A DNA stretch of 64,000 bases, taken from assembly GCF_020667845.1 (NCBI RefSeq), contig NZ_JAFMPQ010000001.1, positions 186,001 through 250,000 on the forward strand. The letters run 5' to 3'. The notes below the pieces were generated by a model. The model searched no databases and was not told the DNA's origin. It was given only the letters and a program-made list of their open reading frames with translations. Source of the stretch: Cognatishimia sp. F0-27 (lineage in GTDB: Bacteria; Pseudomonadota; Alphaproteobacteria; Rhodobacterales; Rhodobacteraceae). This document shows, piece after piece, positions 48,107 through 56,409 of the stretch; the stretch's first letter is position 1; every line of letters begins with the position of its first letter. The position numbers and the translations under genes are program-made.

Positions 48107-48931
48107 TCAATCCGGCTCTGAAGCCGTCGCGGAGGGCGGCTCGTAAAGCGGCAGGAATGCAGGCGGCATCGGCCCCTTGTTGCGCCCCCCCTGTTGCATC
48201 TGCTCCCAGCCATGCGCCAGCACGCCGACGGAGCGCGACAGACAAAACAACCCGCGCGACAGAGGTGGGGCAAACCCGAGTTCGCAAAACACGACCGCTG
48301 TCGCCCCGTCGATATTCATCGCGATCGGCGCGCCGCGCGCTGCCCCGACAGCGGCCTGCACCGCCTCCCCAATCTCGGCAAAACGGCCCGAGACCGTTCC
48401 CGCTGCTGCTGCATCGCGCACCAGGGCCATCAACCGGGGCGCGCGTGGGTCGACAGGCTTGTGAAACCGATGCCCGAAGCCGGATATGATCTTGCCATGC
48501 CGTGCGCGCCATGCATCCAACCCGGCCTCGGTCGCCCTGTCCATTGTTGCCCCGGCATCCAGGCGTTTGGCGATGTCGAGATACAGCATGGCGCATTGCT
48601 CGCCTGCGCCCCCGTGGACATCCCCCAGCATGTTCACGCCCGTGGCCATCACCGTGTTCAGCCCGACACCGCATGTGGCCGCCATGCGCGCCGCCGCGAT
48701 CGAGGGAGCTTGCGGGCCGTGATCGACCCCGGCCACCAGCGCGCATTCCAGCAACGCGGCCTGCTCCGGTGTCGGCAGATCGCCCCGGGTCATGAGCCAG
48801 ATCATCTGGCCGAAGGACACCGAACCAATCAACGACTCGATCGGGAAGCCGCGAAAGGCGATACGCCCGGGTTCCATGTCGATGATCGATGTGCGCCACC
48901 AGCGGCGTGCCGCCTCCGAATCCTCGCTCAT
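48107..48931 (-). CDS. Citrate synthase-fold protein, citryl-CoA lyase-like
   Basis: The 274-residue protein starts at ATG 48931 with AGGAAA six bases upstream. It is a short member of the citrate synthase family, lacking the N-terminal part of the full-size enzyme. Catalytic His residues are in NMLGDVHGGAGEQ and SGFGHRFHKPVDPRAPRL; an Asp region lies in MNIDGATAVVFCELGF. Short members are annotated citryl-CoA lyase and cleave or form C-C bonds next to CoA esters, but the true substrate is open. It faces away from the complex II-like operon over a 259-bp regulatory region. Confidence 0.85.
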   Translation of the reverse strand: MSEDSEAARRWWRTSIIDMEPGRIAFRGFPIESLIGSVSFGQMIWLMTRGDLPTPEQAALLECALVAGVDHGPQAPSIAAARMAATCGVGLNTVMATGVNMLGDVHGGAGEQCAMLYLDIAKRLDAGATMDRATEAGLDAWRARHGKIISGFGHRFHKPVDPRAPRLMALVRDAAAAGTVSGRFAEIGEAVQAAVGAARGAPIAMNIDGATAVVFCELGFAPPLSRGLFCLSRSVGVLAHGWEQMQQGGRNKGPMPPAFLPLYEPPSATASEPD

Positions 48932-49190
48932 GTGCTTTTCCTTTCCTGTTGGTCGCCCCCGCCGCCACGAACACGCGTCGGCTGGCCCGCTCGGGTCACC
49001 GCCAAGTAACCCGTCTCTCCGCGGGACGGAAACCCTGAATGACCGCGCCTGCACCCGCATGACCGAGTGTATCAAAGCGTTAATATTAAGAATTACTAAC
49101 GGTATATGTAAGCAAATACTCTATTCATAAAGCAACGCTAACCGGTGTAAGATGCATCCGTGTCCAGACCTGCAAAAAACCGAGCCCGCG
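48932..49190. promoter_or_regulatory. AT-rich divergent regulatory region of citryl-CoA lyase-like gene and complex II-like operon
   Basis: The 75 bp from about 49068 to 49140 are far AT-richer than the surroundings and probably hold the operon promoter. AGCGTT (49076-49081) and AACGCT (49134-49139) form an inverted pair that might be an operator. No -35/-10 can be fixed with confidence. Confidence 0.4.
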
Positions 49191-49904
49191 ATGCCCTCTG
49201 ATGTCCTGACCGTCACAATCGAACGCAGTGCCGGTGCGCAGGCGGCATTCGAGGTTCCCGCCTATGACAACCAGACCGTGCTCGACGTGGTCTCCTGGGT
49301 GCAGCAGAACGCCGACCCGACCCTGAGCTATCGCTTTGCCTGCCGCGTTGGCATGTGCGGAAGCTGTGCGATGATGGTCAACGGGGTGCCGCGCTGGACC
49401 TGCCGGACCCACATTTCCAAGGTGCTCAAAGACGGCGCGGTCCATATCGGACCGCTGCGAAACCTCCCGGTGATCAAGGATCTTGCCGTCGACATGGACC
49501 CGTTCTTTGACAAATGGGTGGCGGCAGAGGGCGTGCATCATGGCGACCGGACCCGCGACGATCCGATCGCGCCGGTCGACGAAACAAGCGCGGCGCGGGT
49601 CAATGCCAATGCCGGTATCGAGTGCATCAACTGTTCGGTCTGCTACGCGGCCTGCGATACCGTGGCCGGCAACCCCGAATATCTTGGACCGGCGGCACTG
49701 CAACGCGCCTGGACGCTTCTGAACGACACCAAGGATGAAGGCCGCGCGGCGATCCTCGACGCGGTGTCGGGTCGCGGTGGCTGCCATAATTGCCACTCGA
49801 TGGGGTCTTGCACCGTCTATTGCCCCAACGAGCTGGACCCGATGTCCGCCATCGCCGGGTTGAAGCGGGAAACCGCGCGCTCCTTTTTCAGAAGGAAGAG
49901 CTGA
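49191..49904 (+). CDS. Succinate dehydrogenase/fumarate reductase-type iron-sulfur subunit
   Basis: This subunit (237 residues from ATG 49191; 250 if ATG 49152) carries electrons from the flavoprotein to the membrane quinone site. The [2Fe-2S] site is CRVGMCGSC with a fourth Cys in RWTCRTH. The [4Fe-4S] site is CINCSVCYAAC. The third cluster motif CHSMGSCTVYCPNELDP has the C-x5-C-x3-C-P spacing, with an extra Cys just before it. Neither start has a strong ribosome site. It is first in an unusual B-C-D-A order, and the divergent citryl-CoA lyase-like gene is the next neighbour. Confidence 0.92.
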   Translation: MPSDVLTVTIERSAGAQAAFEVPAYDNQTVLDVVSWVQQNADPTLSYRFACRVGMCGSCAMMVNGVPRWTCRTHISKVLKDGAVHIGPLRNLPVIKDLAVDMDPFFDKWVAAEGVHHGDRTRDDPIAPVDETSAARVNANAGIECINCSVCYAACDTVAGNPEYLGPAALQRAWTLLNDTKDEGRAAILDAVSGRGGCHNCHSMGSCTVYCPNELDPMSAIAGLKRETARSFFRRKS

Positions 49905-50251
49905 TGTTGTCGCTGCGCCTCTACATGCTGCAACGGATCACGGCGCTTTTGATGGCGCCGCTCGTGCTTGGGCATCTGGCGGTGATGATCTACGCCATTC
50001 AGGGTGGGCTGAGCGCCGCCGAAATCCTCGGACGCACGCAAGGGTCCGTGTTGTGGTTCCTGTTTTACGGCGTGTTCGTCGTCGCCGTGTCGGCGCACGG
50101 GGCGATTGGCCTGCGCACGATTGCCTCGGAATGGGGCGGGCTGCGCGGCCCGGTGCTGGACGCCCTGATGTGGATCGTGGGTCTCGGGCTCTTCGTTTTG
50201 GGCGCGCGCGCGGTTTGGGCCGTGACCTTTGCGCAGGGGTTGGGCGCATGA
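49904..50251 (+). CDS. Complex II-type membrane anchor subunit C
   Basis: The 115-residue protein starts at ATG 49904, overlapping the previous stop by one base (TGATG), with AAGGAAGAG upstream. It has three hydrophobic helices. His residues in VLGHLAVMIYA and SAHGAIGLRTIASEW are placed as heme ligand candidates. It anchors the hydrophilic subunits and helps form the quinone site. It overlaps subunit D by four bases. Confidence 0.88.
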   Translation: MLSLRLYMLQRITALLMAPLVLGHLAVMIYAIQGGLSAAEILGRTQGSVLWFLFYGVFVVAVSAHGAIGLRTIASEWGGLRGPVLDALMWIVGLGLFVLGARAVWAVTFAQGLGA

Positions 50252-50601
50252 GCGCGGCGTCGGGTGTTACCTCACGGGCCCATCCGCTCTGGCTCGCCTA
50301 TATCCTTCACCGCCTGTCCGGCCTGGCGCTGGCGCTTTTCCTGCCCTTGCATTTCTGGGTGCTGTCGCTTGCCGTGACCGACCCGGCGCGGCTCGACGGG
50401 TTCCTGGCCATGACCGAGGCCGGGGTCGTCAAGCTTGCGGAGTTTGCCCTGGTGTTCGGGCTGGCGGTGCACATGTTCGGCGGCCTGCGGCTGATGGCCA
50501 TGGAATGGCTGCCCTGGACTCCTGCACAAAAGACGCTGGCCGCGCTCGCCGCCGCCATGTCCTTCCTGATCGCCTGCCTGTTCCTGATGAAAGCCCTCTG
50601 A
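50248..50601 (+). CDS. Complex II-type membrane anchor subunit D
   Basis: The 117-residue protein starts at ATG 50248 (ATGA overlap). It has three predicted helices with AYILHRLSGLALALFLPLHFW, a typical SdhC/D-like first helix with His-Arg-x-Ser-Gly, and LAVHMFGGLRLM with a further His as heme ligand candidate. It ends 1 bp before the flavoprotein start, so all four subunits are co-translated. Confidence 0.88.
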   Translation: MSAASGVTSRAHPLWLAYILHRLSGLALALFLPLHFWVLSLAVTDPARLDGFLAMTEAGVVKLAEFALVFGLAVHMFGGLRLMAMEWLPWTPAQKTLAALAAAMSFLIACLFLMKAL

Positions 50602-50602
50602 C

Positions 50603-52360
50603 ATGCGCCTTGCCGACATCGAACGCCATGACACCGACATCCTGATCCTTGGCACCGGGGGCGCCGGGTTGTTTGCCGCGCTGCACGCCCGCCAGACCGC
50701 GCCGGAGGGTGCCCGGATCACCATTGCGGTGAAGGGCCTGATTGGCAAATGCGGCTGCACGCGGATGGTGCAGGGCGGATACAATGTCGCACTTGGCGGT
50801 GGCGATACGGTCGAGCGGCATTTCATGGACACGATCGAGGGCGGCAAGTGGTTGCCCGATCAGGATATGGCGTGGCGACTCTGTGAACAGGCCGTTGTGC
50901 GCATTCGCGAGCTTGAGAATGAAATCGGGTGTTTCTTTGATCGCAATCCCGACGGCTCTCTCCACCAAAAGGCTTTCGCGGGACAGACCGCCGATCGCAC
51001 CGTTCACAAGGGCGATCTGACCGGGATCGAGATCATCAACCGCCTGATGGAGAAAGTGCTCGCGAGCGGGGTTGAAAAGCTGCAGGAGCATCGCGCCGTC
51101 GGGCTGATCCCGACGCGGGACGGTTCGGCACTGGCTGGCGTTCTGATGATTGACATGCGCACGGGTCGGTTCCGGTTCGTGCGCGCCAAATGTGTGCTGA
51201 TGGCCACTGGCGGCGGGCCGACCATGTACAAGTATCACACCCCGTCAGGGGACAAGACGATGGACGGGCTTGCGATGGCTTTGCGTGCAGGCCTGCCGCT
51301 GCGTGACATGGAGATGGTCCAGTTTCACCCCACAGGGCTTCTGGCAGGCGATCACACGCGCATGACGGGCACGGTGCTCGAAGAGGGCCTGCGCGGCGCG
51401 GGCGGCCAGCTCATCAACCATGCCGGGCAACGCTTCATGTTCGATTACGACAGCAAGGGCGAGCGCGCCACGCGCGACCTGGTCAGCCGCGGGATATACG
51501 CGGAGATGCGCAAGAACAACAATCCCGAGCAGGAGGGCGTCTTCATTTCGATGGCGCATCTTGGGCCGGATGTGGTGCGCAAGAAATTCCCCGGCATGGT
51601 CAAGCGCTGCGCCGACAGCGGCTTCGATCTGGCCGGTGGCATGGTCGAGGTGGTGCCCACGGCGCATTATTTCATGGGTGGCGTTGTGGTCGATGTGGAC
51701 ACGCGCACCGCGATGGAGGGGCTTTACGTGGCAGGCGAGGATGCGGGCGGCGCGCATGGCTCCAACCGGCTCGGCGGCAATGGCGTGGCCAATTCCACCG
51801 TTTACGGTGGCATCGCGGGCGACACGATGGGCACCGAGATGCGCCGTATGACCCTGCGCGAACCGGATGAAACCGTGCTTGAGGCGGAGTTTGCCCGCGC
51901 GACCCACCCCTTGACCCGGAAGCCAGACCTTGTGCTGCCGCTTCGCAAGCAACTGCAGGAGGTGATGTGGGAAGAGGTCGGCGTGATCCGCACGGAGCAC
52001 GGGATGAAACGTGGGCTTGCCGGCATATCGGCAGTGTCAGAGGCTCTGATGGATGTGGGGGTGGATGCCGGCAATCTGGCATTCAACCTGACCTGGCACG
52101 ACTGGCTGAACCTGCGCTCGCTATGCGATATCTCCGAAGTCATCACGAAGGCGGGGCTCGCGCGCGAAAATTCGCGCGGGGCACATCACCGCGAGGATTT
52201 TCCCGAGCCCGGCGCAATGGAGGACAGCACCTTTACCGTGGCCCGGCAAGAAGGCGAAAGCGTCGAGGTCACCAACAGCCCGGTGGCCTTTACGATCGTC
52301 CGCCCTGGAGAAACCATTCTGCCCGACGGTGAGCCGGAAACGCTCGTTGCAGCGCAGTAA
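50603..52360 (+). CDS. Succinate dehydrogenase/fumarate reductase-like flavoprotein with atypical FAD-attachment site
   Basis: The 585-residue flavoprotein has the dinucleotide fold ILGTGGAGLFAALHA and the catalytic parts MVQFHPTGLL, RGAGGQLINHAGQRFMFDY, RATRDLVSR and VPTAHYFMGG, so Arg and His catalysis of succinate-type oxidation is intact. In standard SdhA the FAD is bound covalently by His in SHTVAAQGG. Here the aligned stretch is GKCGCTRMVQGG, placing Cys at that position. FAD may be non-covalent or bound otherwise, which would change the redox potential. With a B-C-D-A gene order it seems to be a second, specialised complex II. Substrate may be a substituted succinate. Confidence 0.9.
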   Translation: MRLADIERHDTDILILGTGGAGLFAALHARQTAPEGARITIAVKGLIGKCGCTRMVQGGYNVALGGGDTVERHFMDTIEGGKWLPDQDMAWRLCEQAVVRIRELENEIGCFFDRNPDGSLHQKAFAGQTADRTVHKGDLTGIEIINRLMEKVLASGVEKLQEHRAVGLIPTRDGSALAGVLMIDMRTGRFRFVRAKCVLMATGGGPTMYKYHTPSGDKTMDGLAMALRAGLPLRDMEMVQFHPTGLLAGDHTRMTGTVLEEGLRGAGGQLINHAGQRFMFDYDSKGERATRDLVSRGIYAEMRKNNNPEQEGVFISMAHLGPDVVRKKFPGMVKRCADSGFDLAGGMVEVVPTAHYFMGGVVVDVDTRTAMEGLYVAGEDAGGAHGSNRLGGNGVANSTVYGGIAGDTMGTEMRRMTLREPDETVLEAEFARATHPLTRKPDLVLPLRKQLQEVMWEEVGVIRTEHGMKRGLAGISAVSEALMDVGVDAGNLAFNLTWHDWLNLRSLCDISEVITKAGLARENSRGAHHREDFPEPGAMEDSTFTVARQEGESVEVTNSPVAFTIVRPGETILPDGEPETLVAAQ

Positions 52361-52733
52361 GTTGTGGAGGATATATGCGGATATCAGATCGGAAACAGCC
52401 AGTGCATGAGCGCAGGCTGTCCTGCGGCACCGGCTGCTGCACGTGCCGGCCTTTGGACCAGACAACGCCAGCCCGAGCGCCTGTAACCGAGCAGAGTCAG
52501 CGATATTCTGAGCAAATGGCGACAACGCGTCTGCCTCAACACCGTTTCAACCGGCGAAGCCATAGGCCACACGTCCGCCGCGGAGGGTCACGCCAAGCTG
52601 CAAGCCGGCTGGGGGGCCAGCCCCCCAGACCCCCCGGAGTATTTCTGGACAGAAGAAACAGACACATGGTGCTTGGGCCCGACGCGATGCTTTCCCGGTC
52701 TGCGAGCCAGCTCGAAACTCTTGGGAGACGCAG
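52361..52733 (+). other. Gap with doubtful small ORF and repeat copy 3
   Basis: An ORF from ATG 52375 to 52737 (120 residues) has GGAGG five bases upstream and a CGTGCCTC cysteine cluster. It has low third-position GC, runs through a dispersed repeat and overlaps the hydratase start. I could not match it to a family. A shorter, cysteine-rich product is possible, but it is more likely noncoding. Confidence 0.25.
52604..52664 (+). repeat. Dispersed palindromic repeat, copy 3 (variant)
   Basis: The palindrome GGGGGGCCAGCCCCCC is followed by AGACCCCCCGGAGTATTT and an AGAAGAAACAG tail. It is upstream of the hydratase alpha gene and in inverted orientation to copy 4 at 53723-53787. Confidence 0.75.
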
Positions 52734-53690
52734 ATGATCCCCCTCTCCCTGATCGAGTCCACGGCCGAAACGCTGATGGACAAAGCCGCAATCGAGATCC
52801 CGCAGGATTACCTCGATGGTCTCAAGCAAGCGGCAGAGACAGAGGATGGCGACTTGGCTTCCTTTGTCCTGAAGGCAATGCTTGATAACTACGAAGCTGC
52901 CAAGGAAGACCGGCGCGCCATGTGTGGCGATACGGGCGTGCCGCGCTGGTTTGTAAAGATGGGCAACGAGGCGCGGATCGAAGGCGGCATGTGCGCATTG
53001 GAAACGGTGCTCCGAAGGGCCACCGCCACCGCGACCAACAGCGTGCCGTTGCGGCCCAACCGGGTGCATCCGCTCTGGCGCACGGATCACAACAACAACG
53101 TCGGCATAGGGGCGCCCGAAATCGATTACGGCTTCGAACCGGAAGGCGACTGGGTAGACCTGATCACCGTCCACAAGGGCGGACTGTTCGGAACGGATTA
53201 CCGCATGCTGTTCCCGTCTGATGGCATCCAGGGAATCAAGCGCTTCTATCTCGACAGCCTGATGGCATTTGGAAAACGTGGCCTCGCCTGCCAGCCAGCC
53301 ATTATCGGAATCGGTCTTGGAGGATCAAAGGATACCTGTATGACACTGGGAAAACGCGCCTCTGTATTGCGCACTGTGGGAAGCCGTAATTCAGACCCGC
53401 GCATCGCCGAAATAGAAGACGAATTCAAGGAATTGGGAAATTCCATCGGCATGGGAGCAATGGGGTTTGTCGGAAAGAACATGGTGATCGACTGCAATAT
53501 CGAGGTCGGATACTGCCACACCGGCGGCATGCCCATGTCGGTTCATGCGTTCTGCTTGTCGTCGCGCCGCGCGGTCGCCCGTATTCATGCCGATGGCCGG
53601 GTTCAGCATCGCACCGATCCCGATTGGTTTACACCTTACCAAAGGCGGGAGACCGTGGATTGGGAACCCACAAGGGAAGCCGCGGAATGA
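52734..53690 (+). CDS. Class I fumarase-type hydratase, alpha subunit (Ttd/Fum alpha)
   Basis: This 318-residue protein starts at ATG 52734 with GGGAG upstream. It is the [4Fe-4S] half of a two-subunit hydro-lyase of the class I fumarase / L-tartrate dehydratase group. Cluster cysteines are seen in MCGDTGVP, GIGLGGSKDTCM and GYCHTGGMP. Such enzymes add or remove water on fumarate, tartrate, mesaconate or dimethylmalate-like compounds; which one cannot be told from the sequence. Because it follows the complex II-like operon it may hydrate the unsaturated product. It is bracketed by two inverted repeat copies. Confidence 0.92.
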   Translation: MIPLSLIESTAETLMDKAAIEIPQDYLDGLKQAAETEDGDLASFVLKAMLDNYEAAKEDRRAMCGDTGVPRWFVKMGNEARIEGGMCALETVLRRATATATNSVPLRPNRVHPLWRTDHNNNVGIGAPEIDYGFEPEGDWVDLITVHKGGLFGTDYRMLFPSDGIQGIKRFYLDSLMAFGKRGLACQPAIIGIGLGGSKDTCMTLGKRASVLRTVGSRNSDPRIAEIEDEFKELGNSIGMGAMGFVGKNMVIDCNIEVGYCHTGGMPMSVHAFCLSSRRAVARIHADGRVQHRTDPDWFTPYQRRETVDWEPTREAAE

Positions 53691-53722
53691 TCCGCCTTGC
53701 CTGCACACAGAAAAACGCACCG

Positions 53723-53787
53723 CCCGTGTTTTCTTTGGGCCTGAAATATCCCGGGGGGTGCGGGGGGCTGGCCCCCCGTTTCCCACG
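53723..53787 (-). repeat. Dispersed palindromic repeat, copy 4 (variant)
   Basis: On the minus strand the order is GGGGGGCCAGCCCCCC, then CCCCCCGGGATATTT and a CCCAAAGAAAACAC tail. It lies in the 136-bp gap between hydratase alpha and beta, antisense to both. Confidence 0.75.
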
Positions 53788-53826
53788 CTTATCGACAGCG
53801 CCACTTAATGGTTCAGGAGCACGATC

Positions 53827-54492
53827 ATGAGCATCCGGGAAGTTGTTCTCTCGACCACCCCCACGCCCGACGCCATCGCTGAACTTCGGCTTGGTGATGT
53901 CGTCTATCTCGACGGGTTGATGTACACCGCCCGAGAAGGCGTCTACATGCGTGCGCTGGAGGATCAGGCCAACATTCCCATGGAGTTACCATCAGAATCA
54001 GCGGCCAATTTCCACTGCTCGCCAGCCGCGCGGATCAATGCCGATGGCTCTTTTGACATGGGCGCTGTGACCGCGACCGCGTCATTTCGGTTTGCGAAAT
54101 GGCTCCCGGAATGGATGGCCAAGACAGGCGCAAAGCTCATCGTGGGCAAGGGCGGGATGTTGTCACGGGACTACAAGGAATATTTCGTGCCAAATGGGGC
54201 GGTCTATCTTTCCACTGTCGGCTATGGCACCGGCGCGCTTCTCGGGCGCGGAGTGGAAAACGTCGAGGCCGTGCACTGGAACGAGGAGCTTGGCCTGGCA
54301 CAGGCGATGTGGGTGCTCCGCTGCAGGAGGATGGGGCCGTTCATCGTGGCCTCGGACCTCAACGGCGACTGCCTTTTCGAGCGGGAAAACGCGCGTATCG
54401 CCGGGAATGTCGAGCGCATCTATGAAGGCACCAAGCCGGCCGTGCTCAAGCGGTATGGAGAGAGCGACGACCGAACGGATGAAGTGATCTGA
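53827..54492 (+). CDS. Class I fumarase-type hydratase, beta subunit
   Basis: The 221-residue protein has AGGAG eight bases before ATG 53827. It matches the C-terminal swivelling domain of class I fumarase: LRLGDVVYLDGLMYTARE, GKGGM and YGTGALLGRGVENVEAVHWNEELGLAQAMWVL, followed by a conserved FIVASDLNGD. It pairs with the alpha subunit. A repeat insert separates the two genes. Confidence 0.92.
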   Translation: MSIREVVLSTTPTPDAIAELRLGDVVYLDGLMYTAREGVYMRALEDQANIPMELPSESAANFHCSPAARINADGSFDMGAVTATASFRFAKWLPEWMAKTGAKLIVGKGGMLSRDYKEYFVPNGAVYLSTVGYGTGALLGRGVENVEAVHWNEELGLAQAMWVLRCRRMGPFIVASDLNGDCLFERENARIAGNVERIYEGTKPAVLKRYGESDDRTDEVI

Positions 54493-54633
54493 TCACCGCC
54501 CCGCAAAGTCGCGGTTCTCTTCGAAAAGCGGTCGTCGCGTGCGATACAGAGTATTCGCGGCTCTACACCTCACGCGCCGCGGCCGAAGCAGGGTGGGTCG
54601 CCGTCCGAAACACCCATTTTCGATGCGGGGACG

Positions 54634-55377
54634 TCAGGCGATCTCACTGACCATGATCCCGAGGCCGAGCACAAGCGTCATCAGGATGATCAGCCGGCGA
54701 AAGGCATTGTCGCTCAGCCGCCGGAACACAATGATACCGATCTGCGCACCCACAACCACCATCGGAGCCGTGACCGCCATGGCCGAAAAGGTCCGTGCAT
54801 CATAGGCTCCGCGAAACAGGAGCAACATGACGGTCGTGGCCAGAACTGCGACGTTGAACGGCTGCAGCACCGCGCGGGTCTCCGCCTTCGACCACGGGCG
54901 CAGCGACACCCACATGGAGAGCACCGCGCCCGAGATCGCCGCCGCGCCACCCAGGACACCGCCAACAAACCCAACACAGACATCCGTTTTTGGCGTGCGC
55001 CGCGTGAAAACGGGCAGGGTTTTGCGAAAGGCGAAATAGCCGCCATAGAAGACAAGGATCACGGCGATCGTGACTCGCAGCGTCCCCGCCTCGATCACAT
55101 CGAGCAAGGGAACGCCAAGCGGCACCCCCACCAACCCCGGGATCACGAAGCGCAACGCCCGTCCCGGCTGCGCGCGCAGCGCGCCACGCACCACCCATAG
55201 CCCTTGAATGCCAACGAGGATGGACATGAGCGCAACCACCGCAACGGCGCGCGCGGGATCCAGCACCGCAAGATAGAAGCCGATTGAAAACAGTGCCATT
55301 CCGGTGCCGGAAAGTCCGTTGATGAACCCGCCAGCCAACGCTCCCGCCACGAGAAAGAGGGCGGTTTCCGTATTCAT
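54634..55377 (-). CDS. TSUP (TauE/SafE) family membrane permease
   Basis: The 247-residue protein has eight predicted helices and the family's two repeated GxxxGxxSGxxGxGG-like parts (GALAGGFINGLSGTGMALFSIGF and FVGGVLGGAAAISGAVLSMW). TSUP proteins move sulfite, sulfoacetate or organic anions; direction and substrate are unknown here. Its start overlaps the LysR stop by four bases, so it is made together with the regulator. The 141-bp gap to the hydratase beta gene holds nothing clear. Confidence 0.88.
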   Translation of the reverse strand: MNTETALFLVAGALAGGFINGLSGTGMALFSIGFYLAVLDPARAVAVVALMSILVGIQGLWVVRGALRAQPGRALRFVIPGLVGVPLGVPLLDVIEAGTLRVTIAVILVFYGGYFAFRKTLPVFTRRTPKTDVCVGFVGGVLGGAAAISGAVLSMWVSLRPWSKAETRAVLQPFNVAVLATTVMLLLFRGAYDARTFSAMAVTAPMVVVGAQIGIIVFRRLSDNAFRRLIILMTLVLGLGIMVSEIA

Positions 55378-56285
55378 GTGCCGGAAGAAACCGACGGATC
55401 CGACCGATGGCGCGCCGCGTCGATCACCGAGATCAACGCATCATACAACTCGTCCAGCGCACGCGTCTTGATCTGTCGCTCCTGATAGACCAGCCCGAGC
55501 GTTCGGCGTGGCGCGTCCGGCCCCAGTCCGATTGCCTTGACCGGCACCGCATCAGCGGGACGAACGGCCAGATGGGGCACGATGGACACGCCGAGATTGG
55601 CATGCACCATGCTGGTGATAGCCTCCGGGCTGTCGAGTTCCATGGTTTCGTTGACCGCGATCCGCTTTGAGAGAATCCAGCTGTCGATCATTGCCCCGAC
55701 CACCGCACGCCGGTTGAAACGGATGAAGGGCCGGGTTGCCAGAAGCGTCAAGGGGTCTGCTTCTGCCTCCTCAAGCGACGCGATCAACTGCATGGGCTCT
55801 TCGGCCAGCTCCCTGAAGACGACGTCAACCGGCAGCTGGGTCGGCTTGGTGATGATCCCGGCATCGAGGTTCCCGCGTTCCACCTCCGCGAGGATCGTTC
55901 CCGTGAGGCCGGGCCGGATATGAAGACCGATCTGGGGATATTTGGTTTTCAACGCCGCCATCGCCTTTGGCGTCAGTCCGGTGAGCGTGGTGCGCAGCAC
56001 ACCCAGCGTGATCACACCGCCAAGCCCGCCGTCGCCCAGCACCGACGGCACGAGGTTGTCGTAATCCGCGATCAACTGGCGTGCCTTGGCAACGATCTGA
56101 CGACCGACAGGGGTCAACTCCGGCGTGCGGGTGCTTCGATTGAACAGTGCAATGCCAAGATCGGATTCGAGCGCCTGCATCTGCTGGCTGACGGCGGCAT
56201 GGGTCACATTCACCACCTTGCCCGCCTCGCTGAATGTTTTTGTATCGGCAATGGCCACCAAGGTCCGAAGCAGCCTGATCGTCAT
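55374..56285 (-). CDS. LysR-family transcriptional regulator
   Basis: From ATG 56285 (AGGGG six bases upstream) the protein is 303 residues. The winged HTH is MTIRLLRTLVAIADTKTFSEAGKVVNVTHAAVSQQMQALESDLG, and a periplasmic-binding-protein-like effector domain follows (about 90-295). LysR proteins usually control a divergent target gene; here that is the TctC-B-A transporter. The effector is likely the imported acid or a breakdown product. Overlap with the TSUP gene suggests it controls that too. Confidence 0.94.
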   Translation of the reverse strand: MTIRLLRTLVAIADTKTFSEAGKVVNVTHAAVSQQMQALESDLGIALFNRSTRTPELTPVGRQIVAKARQLIADYDNLVPSVLGDGGLGGVITLGVLRTTLTGLTPKAMAALKTKYPQIGLHIRPGLTGTILAEVERGNLDAGIITKPTQLPVDVVFRELAEEPMQLIASLEEAEADPLTLLATRPFIRFNRRAVVGAMIDSWILSKRIAVNETMELDSPEAITSMVHANLGVSIVPHLAVRPADAVPVKAIGLGPDAPRRTLGLVYQERQIKTRALDELYDALISVIDAARHRSDPSVSSGT

Positions 56286-56409
56286 CGCGTCCCCTTCAAT
56301 TTCGTAAGACAAGCTTTCAAAAGCTGTAAGCTGAAATAGCTATCGCTAAGTCACACTAACTCTTACGGTGATTGAAATCAAAGAGATGAAAAATCACAGG
56401 GAGGAAGAC
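56286..56409. promoter_or_regulatory. LysR/tctC divergent promoter-operator region
   Basis: CGTAAGA (56303-56309) and TCTTACG (56361-56367) are a perfect inverted pair, and AGCTTTCAAAAGCT is an internal dyad. The region is AT-rich. A LysR dimer could bind these, controlling both directions. Confidence 0.5.
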
